From JADCGM01 sp943370355 (GTDB taxonomy: Bacteria > Pseudomonadota > Alphaproteobacteria > Sphingomonadales > Sphingomonadaceae): DNA of 64,000 nt. The DNA is taken from the NCBI GenBank assembly GCA_943370355.1, contig CALRQP020000010.1, forward strand, positions 60,959-124,958, written 5' to 3'. How positions within the stretch are numbered: the stretch's first letter is position 1; each line of letters starts with the position of its first letter. Below, piece after piece: positions 25,776-35,943 of this stretch. The position numbers and the translations under genes are program-made. The notes beneath the pieces are model-generated. The model was not told the DNA's origin. It did not search any database and saw nothing but the letters and a program-made list of their open reading frames with translations.

Positions 25776-26063
25776 ATGTCGGTCGACGCCGCCACGGTCA
25801 AACGCATCGCGCATCTGGCGCGGATCAAGCTCGAGGAGGGCGAGGTTGCGCCGCTCGTCGGCGAGTTGAACGGCATTCTCGGCTGGATCGAGCAACTGGG
25901 GCAGGTCGATACCGACGGTGTCGAGCCGATGACGGCGGTGATCCCGAATACGCTGCGCTGGCGCGAAGATGTCGTGACCGACGGTGGCGTGCAGGCCAAG
26001 GTGCTCGCGAATGCGACCGATGCGGCGCATGGCTTTTTCGCCGTGCCGAAGGTGATTGAATAG
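25776..26063 (+). CDS. gatC: Asp-tRNA(Asn)/Glu-tRNA(Gln) amidotransferase subunit C
   Basis: Small 95-residue subunit that clasps GatA and GatB. It has the typical start VDAATVKRIAHLARIKLEE, the central LNGILGWIEQLGQVDTDGVEPM, and the C-terminal LRWREDVVTDGG...GFFAVPKVIE. The stop TAG shares one base with the GTG of gatA. The enzyme amidates Glu-tRNA(Gln), so the organism presumably lacks a glutaminyl-tRNA synthetase. A tRNA-Gln gene lies at 49858 in the same window. Confidence 0.96.
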   Translation: MSVDAATVKRIAHLARIKLEEGEVAPLVGELNGILGWIEQLGQVDTDGVEPMTAVIPNTLRWREDVVTDGGVQAKVLANATDAAHGFFAVPKVIE

Positions 26064-27538
26064 TGACGAACCTCACCGATCTTTCGCTCGCGGCGATGCG
26101 GGATGGGCTGCGTGCCAAGTCGTTTTCGGCGCGGGAACTCGCAGTTGCGCACAATGATGCGGTTGCCGGGGCGCGGGCGCTGAATGCGTTTCTGGTCGAG
26201 ACGCCCGAGCTGGCGCTGCAGGCTGCCGATGCGGCGGATGCTGCGCTTGCCAGTGGCGAAGCGAAGCCGCTTGCCGGCATTCCGCTCGGTATCAAGGACT
26301 TGTTCGCGACTGAGGGCGTGCAGACGACCGCAGGCTCGAAAATCCTCGAAGGCTTCGTGCCGCAATATGAGTCGACGGTGACGACCAAGCTGTTCGCCGA
26401 CGGCGCGGGCATGCTCGGCAAGCTCAACATGGACCAGTTCGCAATGGGCTCGTCCAACGAGACCTCGGCGTTCGGCAATGTGCTGTCGCCGTGGCGCGGT
26501 GAGGGCAATGCAGCCTTGGTACCGGGCGGAAGCTCGGGCGGCTCGGCGTCGGCTGTGGCGGCGCGGCTGTGCGCGGGCGCGACGGGGACCGATACCGGCG
26601 GCTCGATCCGTCAGCCGGCGGCCTTTGTCGGCATTGCAGGCATCAAGCCGACCTATGGCCGCTGCTCGCGCTGGGGCATCGTTGCGTTCGCGTCGTCGCT
26701 CGATCAGGCCGGGCCGATGGCGCGCGATGTGCGCGACTGTGCGATCCTGCTGCAGTCGATGAGCGGCTTCGACCCGAAGGATTCGACTTCGCTCGAGGTT
26801 GCCGTTCCCGATTTCGAGGCGGCGCTGACGGGCGATCTGCGCGGCAAGCGGATCGGTATCCCCAGGGAATATCGCCTCGACGGCATGCCAGGCGAGATCG
26901 AGGCACTGTGGCAGCAGGGCATCGCCTGGGCGAAGGACGAAGGCGCGGAGATCGTCGATGTGTCGCTGCCGCACACGCATTATGCGCTGCCGACCTATTA
27001 TATCGTCGCGCCGGCGGAGGCGTCGTCCAACCTCGCGCGCTATGACGGGGTGCGCTACGGCCTGCGTGTGACGCCCGAGGGCGGCAGCCTTGCCGACATG
27101 TATGAAGCGACGCGCGCCGCCGGCTTCGGTCCCGAGGTGAAGCGCCGCATCATGATTGGCACCTATGTGCTGTCGGCCGGCTATTACGACGCTTATTATC
27201 TGAAGGCGCAGAAGGTCCGGGCGCTGATCGCGCGCGATTTCGAACGCGCCTGGGAGAGCTGCGACGTGCTGCTGACCCCGACCGCGCCGAGTGCCGCCTT
27301 TGCCTTCGGGGCGAAGTCGGACGATCCAATCGCAATGTATCTGAACGACGTGTTCACGGTGCCGTCGTCGCTGGCAGGCCTGCCGGCGATGTCGATCCCG
27401 GCGGGCGTCGATGCGGGCGGCCTGCCGCTCGGCCTGCAGATCATCGGCAAGCCGCTGGATGAATGCGGCGTGCTCAATGCGAGCTATGCGCTGGAACGCG
27501 CGGCCGGCTTTGCGGCGCGGCCGGATAAGTGGTGGTAA
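26063..27538 (+). CDS. gatA: Asp-tRNA(Asn)/Glu-tRNA(Gln) amidotransferase subunit A
   Basis: Glutaminase subunit of GatCAB, 491 residues, an amidase-signature enzyme. The Lys-cisSer-Ser triad is visible in GIPLGIKDLFAT (lysine near residue 78), PGGSSGGSASAVAA, and GTDTGGSIRQPAAF. The start is GTG at 26063, one base overlap with gatC. It releases ammonia from glutamine and channels it to GatB. gatB begins two bases after its stop, so the three genes form one operon. Confidence 0.97.
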   Translation: MTNLTDLSLAAMRDGLRAKSFSARELAVAHNDAVAGARALNAFLVETPELALQAADAADAALASGEAKPLAGIPLGIKDLFATEGVQTTAGSKILEGFVPQYESTVTTKLFADGAGMLGKLNMDQFAMGSSNETSAFGNVLSPWRGEGNAALVPGGSSGGSASAVAARLCAGATGTDTGGSIRQPAAFVGIAGIKPTYGRCSRWGIVAFASSLDQAGPMARDVRDCAILLQSMSGFDPKDSTSLEVAVPDFEAALTGDLRGKRIGIPREYRLDGMPGEIEALWQQGIAWAKDEGAEIVDVSLPHTHYALPTYYIVAPAEASSNLARYDGVRYGLRVTPEGGSLADMYEATRAAGFGPEVKRRIMIGTYVLSAGYYDAYYLKAQKVRALIARDFERAWESCDVLLTPTAPSAAFAFGAKSDDPIAMYLNDVFTVPSSLAGLPAMSIPAGVDAGGLPLGLQIIGKPLDECGVLNASYALERAAGFAARPDKWW

Positions 27539-27540
27539 CG

Positions 27541-29010
<1,470 letters not shown>

Positions 29011-29056
29011 TCGGGCGGGTTGCCGGCGGCGGCGCGGTCGGTCAGGGTCTCATCTG

Positions 29057-29674
29057 ATGCTGACGCTGCTCATCGCTCTGGCGACCGCCACCGCGCCGAC
29101 CATTGGCGTCGGCAAGGTCTCGGTCGCGCTCGATCCCAAGGCGAAACTTGGCCCGCGCGCGGCGGGACTGCTCTGCGCGCCCAACGGCGATATCCATTGG
29201 CGGCGCGATCTGACCGAGGCTGACTTCGGCGATGCGCCTGCGCTCATCGTGCAGGCGGTCGAGGCGGCGGGTTTCAGGGCGACGGACGATCCGACAGGGC
29301 TGTTCGCTGGCGCAGTGGCTCCGGGCGACTATCTGATCGGCGGCCGGGTCACAGCGGCGCAGGGCGACATCTGCTTTCCCTCGCACGGCGCGCCGATCCT
29401 GTTTCGGAGCCGGACGCCAGCGGACAGCCTGGCGAAGGGCAGCCTGATCCTGCAGGTTGATTGGCAGGTCTATTCGCTGGCCCAGCGCAAGGTTGTGTTG
29501 ACGCTGACCACGGGCGGGGAGGGGACGCTCGACCGCAAAACCTATGCCGGCGTACGCGAGATGACACGGCAGGCGCTGACGGGAAGCCTCCGCTATTTCC
29601 TCAGCCAGCCCGAGGTGCGAACGCTGCTGAGCTCAGCTCCCGGTGCGCAGGATCGGCTTGATCGTCACCCCTGA
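29057..29674 (+). CDS. Hypothetical secreted protein
   Basis: A 205-residue protein with an N-terminal signal (MLTLLIALATATA) and no family I recognise. The body is mixed alpha/beta with two cysteines (GLLCAPNGDIHW and GDICFPSHG) that could form a disulfide. Further visible segments are LILQVDWQVYSLAQRKVVLTL and an LTGSLRYFLSQPEVRTLL helix at the end. The arrangement recalls small periplasmic proteins that share a domain with peptidoglycan-binding or protease partners, but this is a guess. The last 42 bases overlap the 3' end of the convergent alcohol dehydrogenase gene. Confidence 0.65.
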   Translation: MLTLLIALATATAPTIGVGKVSVALDPKAKLGPRAAGLLCAPNGDIHWRRDLTEADFGDAPALIVQAVEAAGFRATDDPTGLFAGAVAPGDYLIGGRVTAAQGDICFPSHGAPILFRSRTPADSLAKGSLILQVDWQVYSLAQRKVVLTLTTGGEGTLDRKTYAGVREMTRQALTGSLRYFLSQPEVRTLLSSAPGAQDRLDRHP

Positions 29675-30736
29675 GTGCATATCGGCGACGGCCTCGTTGA
29701 TCTGGTCGAGCCGGTAGAATTTCACGAGCTTTTCGAAGGGGAATTTCCCTTCCGCATGATAGGCGAGCATGCGCGGGATATAGTCCTGCGGATCGGCATC
29801 GCCTTCGGTTGCGCCGATTATCTTGCGGCCGCCAAGCAGCAGCGCGGGCTGGAAGGTCACTTCCGTCGCGCCAGATACGGCCAGCACCGCGCAGGTGCCG
29901 CGCTGCGCGAGCGCATTGATCGCCGCGGTGATGGCCGGCGCGCGGCCGCTGGTGTCGACGGTGAAATCGATCCCGCCCTTCACCAACGCCTTGAGCTGTT
30001 TGACGAGATCGGGGGCGTCGCCGCGAAGCGTATGCGTCGCGCCAAGCTCCTTGGCGAGATCGAGGCGGCCATCATGGACGTCGATGGCGATGATCGTGCC
30101 GCAGCCCGAGATTTTCGCAGCCATCAGTGCGGCCATGCCGACGGTGCCGACGCCGAACACCGCGAAACTGCTGCCGGGCTTCGGCCTCAGGGTGTTGAGT
30201 ACGGTGCCTGAGCCGGTCATCAAACCGCAGCCGAGCGGGCCAAGCAGTTCGATCGGCAGCGCCTTGTCGACCTTGACGGTGTTGCGTTCGGTGGCCAGCG
30301 CGTAGCTCGCGAAGGAGGACTGGCCGAAGAAGCCGCCCCAGACATCGCCGCCGTCATGGTCGTGAAAGGCTGGCGCAACCCCGCCGGGCCGGTAGCCCTT
30401 GAAATTGCGCAGGCCGAATTCGAGGCAATATTGCGGCTGGTCTTCCGTGCACGGCCCGCACACGCCGCAGGAGGCATAGGATAGGACGACATGATCGCCG
30501 GGCACAACGTTCGTGACACCGGCACCGACTTGCTCGACGACGCCAGCCCCCTCGTGCCCAAGTACCATCGGCAGAGGCGGCGCGAAGGCACCGTGCTGGC
30601 ACGCGACGTCCGAGTGGCAGATGCCGACCCCCGCGAGCTTCACCAGAACTTCGCCCGGGCCCGGCGATGCTATGTCGAGCGACTTGACCTCGAAGGGCTG
30701 ACCGAAGGCTGAAATGACGGCGGCTTCGACTTGCAT
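29633..30736 (-). CDS. Zinc-dependent NAD(P) alcohol dehydrogenase (AdhC/XylB-like)
   Basis: Medium-chain zinc dehydrogenase of 367 residues from the ATG at 30736, with GGAG upstream. Catalytic zinc ligands are in GVGICHSDVACQHG (Cys) and LGHEGAGVVEQVG (His-Glu). The structural zinc lobe is CGVCGPCTEDQPQYC, and the coenzyme fold carries FGVGTVGMAALMAA followed by an aspartate in IAIDVHD, which favours NAD. The sequence looks like aryl-alcohol or long-alcohol dehydrogenases; the substrate is not determinable. It diverges from the MscS-type gene across 190 bases. Confidence 0.9.
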   Translation of the reverse strand: MQVEAAVISAFGQPFEVKSLDIASPGPGEVLVKLAGVGICHSDVACQHGAFAPPLPMVLGHEGAGVVEQVGAGVTNVVPGDHVVLSYASCGVCGPCTEDQPQYCLEFGLRNFKGYRPGGVAPAFHDHDGGDVWGGFFGQSSFASYALATERNTVKVDKALPIELLGPLGCGLMTGSGTVLNTLRPKPGSSFAVFGVGTVGMAALMAAKISGCGTIIAIDVHDGRLDLAKELGATHTLRGDAPDLVKQLKALVKGGIDFTVDTSGRAPAITAAINALAQRGTCAVLAVSGATEVTFQPALLLGGRKIIGATEGDADPQDYIPRMLAYHAEGKFPFEKLVKFYRLDQINEAVADMHSGVTIKPILRTGS

Positions 30737-30926
30737 GACGGTCTCCAGCGGGCAGTTGGCGCCGGTGTAGCCGAGCGCTGCGGCCCGGTAACCCTCCCAA
30801 AGGCTAGGGCTGGCCGCAGAAATCGCGGGCTGCGGCGGATTGTCCAAGCCTGCCAGCGCAGTAACACTTGCAAAACGGGATTGTCACATAGATGTAGCAA
30901 TTGAGTCGGTGGGGGCCCCTGAGATC

Positions 30927-32411
30927 ATGTTGCAAACGTCTGTGCGTCGTGTTGGCGGCCCTATCCTGTTGCTGTTGACCCTGCTCGCCGCACTCCAGCT
31001 CGATTTCGACAATGTGCTGGCGCGATGGACCGGGCTGACGCCGCACGTCTGCTGGCTCGCGCTTGGCGTCTTGACGTGGTTTGCCGGTGCCTTCGCGCTG
31101 ACCCGTATCATCGATGCGCTGGTGTGGAAGCGGGTCGGCGGCGGCGCGGTTGGCCGCAAGGCACCGCGCCTGCTCGTGCAGATGACCAACACGCTGATCT
31201 ATTTCGCGACGATCATCGCGGTGATGACCAATGTCTTCGACTTTTCGGTGACGGGCGTCGTCGCAACCTCGAGCGTCATGGGCCTAGTCGTCGGCTTCGC
31301 GGTGAAGAGCCTGATCTCCGATACCTTCTCGGGCATCGCGCTCAATCTCGACAGCGGTTTTTCGATCGGCGACTTCATCACGATCCTCGGCCGTCCCGGC
31401 ACGGTGCGGCTCATCGGACGGGTGACCGAGGTCAATTGGCGCAGCACCTATTTGATCACGCCGGAAAATTCGCTGCTCGTCATCCCGAACACGCTGATGA
31501 GCGAGTCGATCGTCCTCAACCTGTCGAAGCCCGAGGTCGCCAGCGAGTTCGAAATGGTCGTCGCGCTCGATTTCGAGGTGCCGACCGAACGCGCGCTGCG
31601 GGTGCTGACCGCCGTCATCGAAGCGGCGTCTGCCGAAAACCCGGCGATCTATGACGTCAAGGCGCGTGTGTCGGAGGTCAACACCCACGGGGTGAACTAC
31701 AAGATCAAATATATGCTCGACCCGTCGCGGTTCGCGCCGGGCAAGGCCAAGCATCTGATACTGCGCCACCTCGTGCGCCACCTGACGATGACCGGCCTGA
31801 CCGTCGCGCACCCGAAGCTCGACAATTGGGCACGCACCGACCTCGGCTTCGACGAGGAGCTGGGCGATGTGAACAACCGCCAGCGGCTGCTGCGGCAGGT
31901 CGCGCTGTTCAAGCGGCTCGACGATCAGGACATTGCCGACCTCGCTGCGCGGATGACCGAACGCCATTATGCCCCGGGGGCGAGGATTATCGTGGCCGCC
32001 GACCCCGGCCAGTCGATGTTCATCATGAGCGAAGGGCTGGTCTCGGTCCGTGTCCGCGCGCAGGAAACCGACATCGATGTCGCCTCACTCGCGCCCGGCG
32101 ATTTCTTCGGCGAGATGTCGCTGCTGACCGGCGAGCCGCGTAGCGCCTCGGTGGTTGCGGTCACCGATGCCGTGGCCTTCGAGATCGACAAATATGCGAT
32201 CGAGCCGCTGCTCGACAGCAATCCGGCCGCCGCGGAAATCCTCAGCATGGCCGCCGCCGAGCGCCGGGTCGCGTCGGAGGCCGCACGGACGCAGATGCCG
32301 CCTGAACAGGTCGCAGCCGAACAAAAGTCAATGGCGGGCAAGATCCTCGCCAGCATGGGCAAATTTTTCGGACGCCGGTCCAAGCCGGCTTTGGTCACGG
32401 AGCGGTCGTGA
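30927..32411 (+). CDS. MscS-type mechanosensitive channel with C-terminal cyclic-nucleotide-binding domain
   Basis: The 494-residue inner-membrane channel has four N-terminal hydrophobic segments up to about residue 125. The MscS pore helix and beta domain follow (GFAVKSLISDTFSGIALNL, then SIGDFITILG and VTEVNWRSTYLIT). A C-terminal Crp-like domain spans about 330-450 with the phosphate-binding cassette GDFFGEMSLL at 391-400 and the ligand arginine in EPRSAS. Family knowledge: MscS proteins with this tail form the bCNG group. The ATG at 30927 was chosen; in-frame upstream starts exist. Its stop overlaps the lipoprotein ATG by one base. Confidence 0.9.
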   Translation: MLQTSVRRVGGPILLLLTLLAALQLDFDNVLARWTGLTPHVCWLALGVLTWFAGAFALTRIIDALVWKRVGGGAVGRKAPRLLVQMTNTLIYFATIIAVMTNVFDFSVTGVVATSSVMGLVVGFAVKSLISDTFSGIALNLDSGFSIGDFITILGRPGTVRLIGRVTEVNWRSTYLITPENSLLVIPNTLMSESIVLNLSKPEVASEFEMVVALDFEVPTERALRVLTAVIEAASAENPAIYDVKARVSEVNTHGVNYKIKYMLDPSRFAPGKAKHLILRHLVRHLTMTGLTVAHPKLDNWARTDLGFDEELGDVNNRQRLLRQVALFKRLDDQDIADLAARMTERHYAPGARIIVAADPGQSMFIMSEGLVSVRVRAQETDIDVASLAPGDFFGEMSLLTGEPRSASVVAVTDAVAFEIDKYAIEPLLDSNPAAAEILSMAAAERRVASEAARTQMPPEQVAAEQKSMAGKILASMGKFFGRRSKPALVTERS

Positions 32412-33502
32412 TGGGGAAGATCACAGCTGTGGCAGTGCTCGCGCCGCTGCTGCTGGCAGGATGCGGCTATGCGGGGCCGGATTCGCTGCGCGCGACACGG
32501 CCCGCCTATAATCAGGCGATCGCGCAGACCAACGATCAGGAACTGCTGCTGAACCTCGTGCGCATCCGTTTCCGCGACAATACTTATTTCACGAGCGTCG
32601 AGCGTATCGCCGCCTCGCTCGAGCTCAACCGCAGCATCGGCGGGCAGGGCGCGATCAGCCGCACGTCCAGCACGGCGCTCAAGGACACCATCGCGCGCAC
32701 CCTGACTCTCGGGCCGGGCTCGATCGCGCTCAACGAGAAGCCGACGATCTTCTATGCACCGCTCGAGGGCGAGAAGTTCGTCCGGCAGATGCTGACGCCG
32801 ATGAACCCCGATCTGCTGTTGCTGCTGGTGCGGTCGGGCTGGTCGATCGACCGGGTGTTCTCGATTGGCGTACTGGAAATGAACGGGCTCAAAAATGCGC
32901 CTACGGCTTCGGGCCCGGCCCCGTCCCGCGAGCCAGAGTTCCGGGAGTTTTCCGAAGCGGTCCGATTGCTGCGGGTCCTGCAGCGCGAAAACCGGCTCGA
33001 TCTTGTCCGCAACGACAAGGGCGGGATCGAAATGCGCTTCACGCGCGGGGCCGGGGAAACCCCGGAGGCGGTCCGTTTCCGAGAGCTCGCGCATCTCGAT
33101 CCGGGTGTTGAAAAGGTCCGGCTGGAGGCGAGTTCGGAGCCCACCGACGGCAAATCATTGGCGTTGACGACGCGTCCGGTCATGTCCGCACTTCAGTTCC
33201 TCTCGACCGGCGTTGACGTACCCCAGTGGGATATCGACGCCAAGCATGTGCGGGTCACGACGCGCGCCGACGGCACGCCGTTCAATTGGCAGGACATGCT
33301 CGGCGGGCTGTTCCGCGTGCGCGAGTCGAGCAAGCCGCCCGAGGACAGCTCGACGGTCGTCCATTATCGCGGGTCCTATTTCTACATTCCCGACGACGAT
33401 CTGGAATCGAAGTCGACCTTCGTGCTTCTGACGCAAATCATCTCGCTGCACTCGGCGCCGCCGTCGACGACCGCACCGATCAGCTATTCGATCGGCAAAT
33501 AG
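32411..33502 (+). CDS. Uncharacterised lipoprotein translationally coupled to the MscS-type channel
   Basis: A 363-residue predicted lipoprotein: signal with lipobox LLLAGC and acylated cysteine at residue 18. The mature part begins with a conserved-looking RATRPAYNQAIAQTNDQELLLNLVRIRFRD, a pattern I associate with an unnamed family in alphaproteobacteria. A long beta-containing body follows without enzyme motifs. The final part includes HYRGSYFYIPDDDLESK. The ATG at 32411 (or GTG at 32408) overlaps the channel stop, so both proteins are made from one message. It probably sits on the periplasmic face of the inner or outer membrane. No function is known. Confidence 0.75.
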   Translation: MGKITAVAVLAPLLLAGCGYAGPDSLRATRPAYNQAIAQTNDQELLLNLVRIRFRDNTYFTSVERIAASLELNRSIGGQGAISRTSSTALKDTIARTLTLGPGSIALNEKPTIFYAPLEGEKFVRQMLTPMNPDLLLLLVRSGWSIDRVFSIGVLEMNGLKNAPTASGPAPSREPEFREFSEAVRLLRVLQRENRLDLVRNDKGGIEMRFTRGAGETPEAVRFRELAHLDPGVEKVRLEASSEPTDGKSLALTTRPVMSALQFLSTGVDVPQWDIDAKHVRVTTRADGTPFNWQDMLGGLFRVRESSKPPEDSSTVVHYRGSYFYIPDDDLESKSTFVLLTQIISLHSAPPSTTAPISYSIGK

Positions 33503-33505
33503 CGG

Positions 33506-34657
33506 TCAGCCCGGCGGGGTCTGCCGAGCGGCGACGACGGCTTCCATGGCCTCGCGCAGGTCGGGATGGTCGGTCAGCAGCTTGGTGAAGTCGGCAGCCT
33601 CCAGCATGAGGAGGCGTGACTCGGTGACTGCGCTGACGGTTGCGGTGCGCGTTCCGCCGGTCAGCAGCGCCACTTCGCCAAAATATTGGCCGGGCTTCAG
33701 GCGGACGCTGGTCGGTTGCAATTCGACTTCAACGAGGCCTTCCATGAGGAAGAACATCGCGTCGGCCGCATCGCCCCGGCGGACGATCACCGATTTGGCG
33801 GGGACGATCTGCGGCTTGAGCAGCCGGGCGATGCTGGCGATGCGCGTGGCATCGAGCGACGCGAACAGCGGCACCTTGGCAACCGAATGCCAGGTGATGA
33901 CGAAGTCGCGCTTGCGAAGTTCCTCGGCGAAGCCGGTCGCGAGGATACCGGCAGGCACCGCGAACATTGCGATGCCGAGCAGCATCGTGAAGCCGCCGAA
34001 CACTTTCCCGAGCGGCGATTGCGGGGCCATGTCGCCATAACCAACGGTCGCCATCGTCACGATGCCCCACCACATCGTGTGCGGGATCGACTTGAACGCG
34101 CCGGGCTGGCCGTGCCGCTCGAGCAAGTACATGACGCTGGACACGAGGATCAGCAGCACGCCCATCGTGACCAGCGAGGCGAACAGCGACCGCCCTTCGC
34201 GCGCCAGCACCGCCGCCATCAGCGACAGCGCGGGCAGGTAGCGCAGCAGCTTGAACAACGCGACGATCGCCCCGATCACATACCAGTCGGGTGAAACGGG
34301 CGTGACGAGGCCGAGCAGGGCCGGGAGCACCACGGCGAGGTCGATGAGGCCGGCAAGACTGCGCGCATATGCGAGGCGGGCGCGGATCGGCTTGACCAAA
34401 AGGTCGGCGTCATCCTCGGGGGCGATCCAGACGCGGGCGAGATATTCAAGGAGTAGTACCAGCGTCGACAGCTGCCGCGCGCCGGCGATGATCAGCGTCT
34501 CTCCGCTGCTCAGGTCGGGCAGGGTGCCATAAACGGCCGCTGCGACCCCGACCGCAATCGCCGCAACGACGGCCCCCGATGCCAGCGACCGCGCGCGCGT
34601 GGTCTGCTCATGCGCACCGAGCAGGTCATGTGCCCGTGATCTCAAGCTTTCCTGCAT
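33506..34657 (-). CDS. Cyclic-nucleotide-gated potassium channel (MloK1-like)
   Basis: A 383-residue six-helix channel. A voltage-sensor-like S1-S4 region (with few positive charges in LFKLLRYLPALSL) precedes a pore helix and the potassium filter TVGYGD at 204-209. A C-linker and a CNB domain follow with YFGEVALL and the ligand arginine in GTRTATVSA. The layout matches MloK1 of Mesorhizobium, which is opened by cAMP without strong voltage dependence. The start is ATG at 34657 after a GGGGTTGGGG stretch; GTG at 34660 is an alternative. It ends three bases from the stop of the convergent lipoprotein gene. Confidence 0.9.
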   Translation of the reverse strand: MQESLRSRAHDLLGAHEQTTRARSLASGAVVAAIAVGVAAAVYGTLPDLSSGETLIIAGARQLSTLVLLLEYLARVWIAPEDDADLLVKPIRARLAYARSLAGLIDLAVVLPALLGLVTPVSPDWYVIGAIVALFKLLRYLPALSLMAAVLAREGRSLFASLVTMGVLLILVSSVMYLLERHGQPGAFKSIPHTMWWGIVTMATVGYGDMAPQSPLGKVFGGFTMLLGIAMFAVPAGILATGFAEELRKRDFVITWHSVAKVPLFASLDATRIASIARLLKPQIVPAKSVIVRRGDAADAMFFLMEGLVEVELQPTSVRLKPGQYFGEVALLTGGTRTATVSAVTESRLLMLEAADFTKLLTDHPDLREAMEAVVAARQTPPG

Positions 34658-34730
34658 CACCCCAACCCCCGGGTGGAAGGATTAGGGCGCAGCGCGTGAC
34701 GTGGCAATCATCGGCGTTGGGAGCGTGGAG

Positions 34731-35726
34731 TCACCTGACGGCTGGTCCCGGCGTGGCGCAGGTCTTGCTGCGCCCGCCGTTGGCGCGGAGCATGTCGACA
34801 TAATAAGCCGCCATCCCGCGCGCGCGCCGCAGCACCGTGGGGTCGTCCTGCACGAGCGGCGAAATCGCCTTGGCCCAGCTGTCGGCGCATTGCTGTTTGT
34901 CCCCCGTGCCACCGGCGCAATCGATGAAAGCGTTGAAGGCTGACCGGTACAGATCGACATCGCGCCGGCTCATCGGCGCACCATGCCCCGGAATCGCGAT
35001 GGTGAAGGGCGTCGCGGCTATGGCCGTGAGGGCTTCGCGCCAGCCGTCGGGGCAGGCGGTGTCGAGAAACGGCGCGGGCAGGGTGATCAGATCGCCGGTT
35101 ATCGCAACCCGGCTTTGCGGGTCGTAAAGCCAGACATCGCCTGCCGTCGCGGCGTCGCGCGCCAGATTGATCTCCAGCGAGCGACCGGCGATCGTGCGCG
35201 CACCCGATTTGGCGACGACAATATCAGGGCGCAGCGCCGCACCATTTCGGATCGTCGCGAGATCATTGGCAATGTCGGTCCTCGTGTCGGCCGGGAGGCT
35301 CGCATCGTCGAGATAGGCCGGGGCCGACTTGGCGCTATCGGCGAGGAAGCCGCTGAGCGCGCCGTCGATCGCATCGCTGGCATAGACTTTGAGCCTGGGA
35401 AATGCGGCCCGGAGCGCCGGATTGCCGCTGACATGGTCGAGATGCCAATGGCTGTTGACGATGGCGACGATGGGTTTGTCGTGCGCCTTGGCGAAATCGA
35501 GGATCGCTGCGCGCTGCCAGTCGTGCCGACAGGTATCGACGACGATCAAGCCTTGGGGCGTTTCGACGATTACGCTGTTGCCGTCGGGCTGGCGGGCGGG
35601 GCGGATGCCGCCCGGGATGAGCCAGATGCCGGGCGCGACCGGTGTGGGGGAGGGTAAGGGTGCCAGCGCGCTGGCGAGTAGCCACGTCAATCCGATCAAC
35701 ATTCGGCGGCCCCAATGGGTCTGCAT
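34731..35726 (-). CDS. Secreted metallo-beta-lactamase-fold hydrolase
   Basis: The 331-residue protein has an N-terminal signal (MLIGLTWLLASALAPLPSP) and the zinc motif HWHLDH inside VNSHWHLDHVSGNP near residue 93. Further metal-site regions are VAITGDLI and a final IPGHGAPMS. Two C-terminal cysteines may form a disulfide. It resembles periplasmic subclass-B3-like or quinoprotein-relay-type MBL proteins, but several standard B3 residues cannot be confirmed by eye. No antibiotic role is claimed. It diverges from the RND adaptor gene across about 217 bases with no certain promoter. Confidence 0.8.
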   Translation of the reverse strand: MQTHWGRRMLIGLTWLLASALAPLPSPTPVAPGIWLIPGGIRPARQPDGNSVIVETPQGLIVVDTCRHDWQRAAILDFAKAHDKPIVAIVNSHWHLDHVSGNPALRAAFPRLKVYASDAIDGALSGFLADSAKSAPAYLDDASLPADTRTDIANDLATIRNGAALRPDIVVAKSGARTIAGRSLEINLARDAATAGDVWLYDPQSRVAITGDLITLPAPFLDTACPDGWREALTAIAATPFTIAIPGHGAPMSRRDVDLYRSAFNAFIDCAGGTGDKQQCADSWAKAISPLVQDDPTVLRRARGMAAYYVDMLRANGGRSKTCATPGPAVR

Positions 35727-35943
35727 GGCAACATCTCCGAAACGGCTGCGAACAGGTCGCGCGCACGGGGTAGAAGCAACAGTCGCTATGCGTCGGATCA
35801 CCGTTTCAGCGAGATCAACGGCAACGAAAATCGACGAACCGCCGGGGGAATCCGGCCGTGCGGCGCGTTATGATTGCCTTGTCACACAAACCTCGCCAAA
35901 GGCGTTGTTGGGGAGGCCCAGGTTTTCGGGCGAGGAGTGTCGT

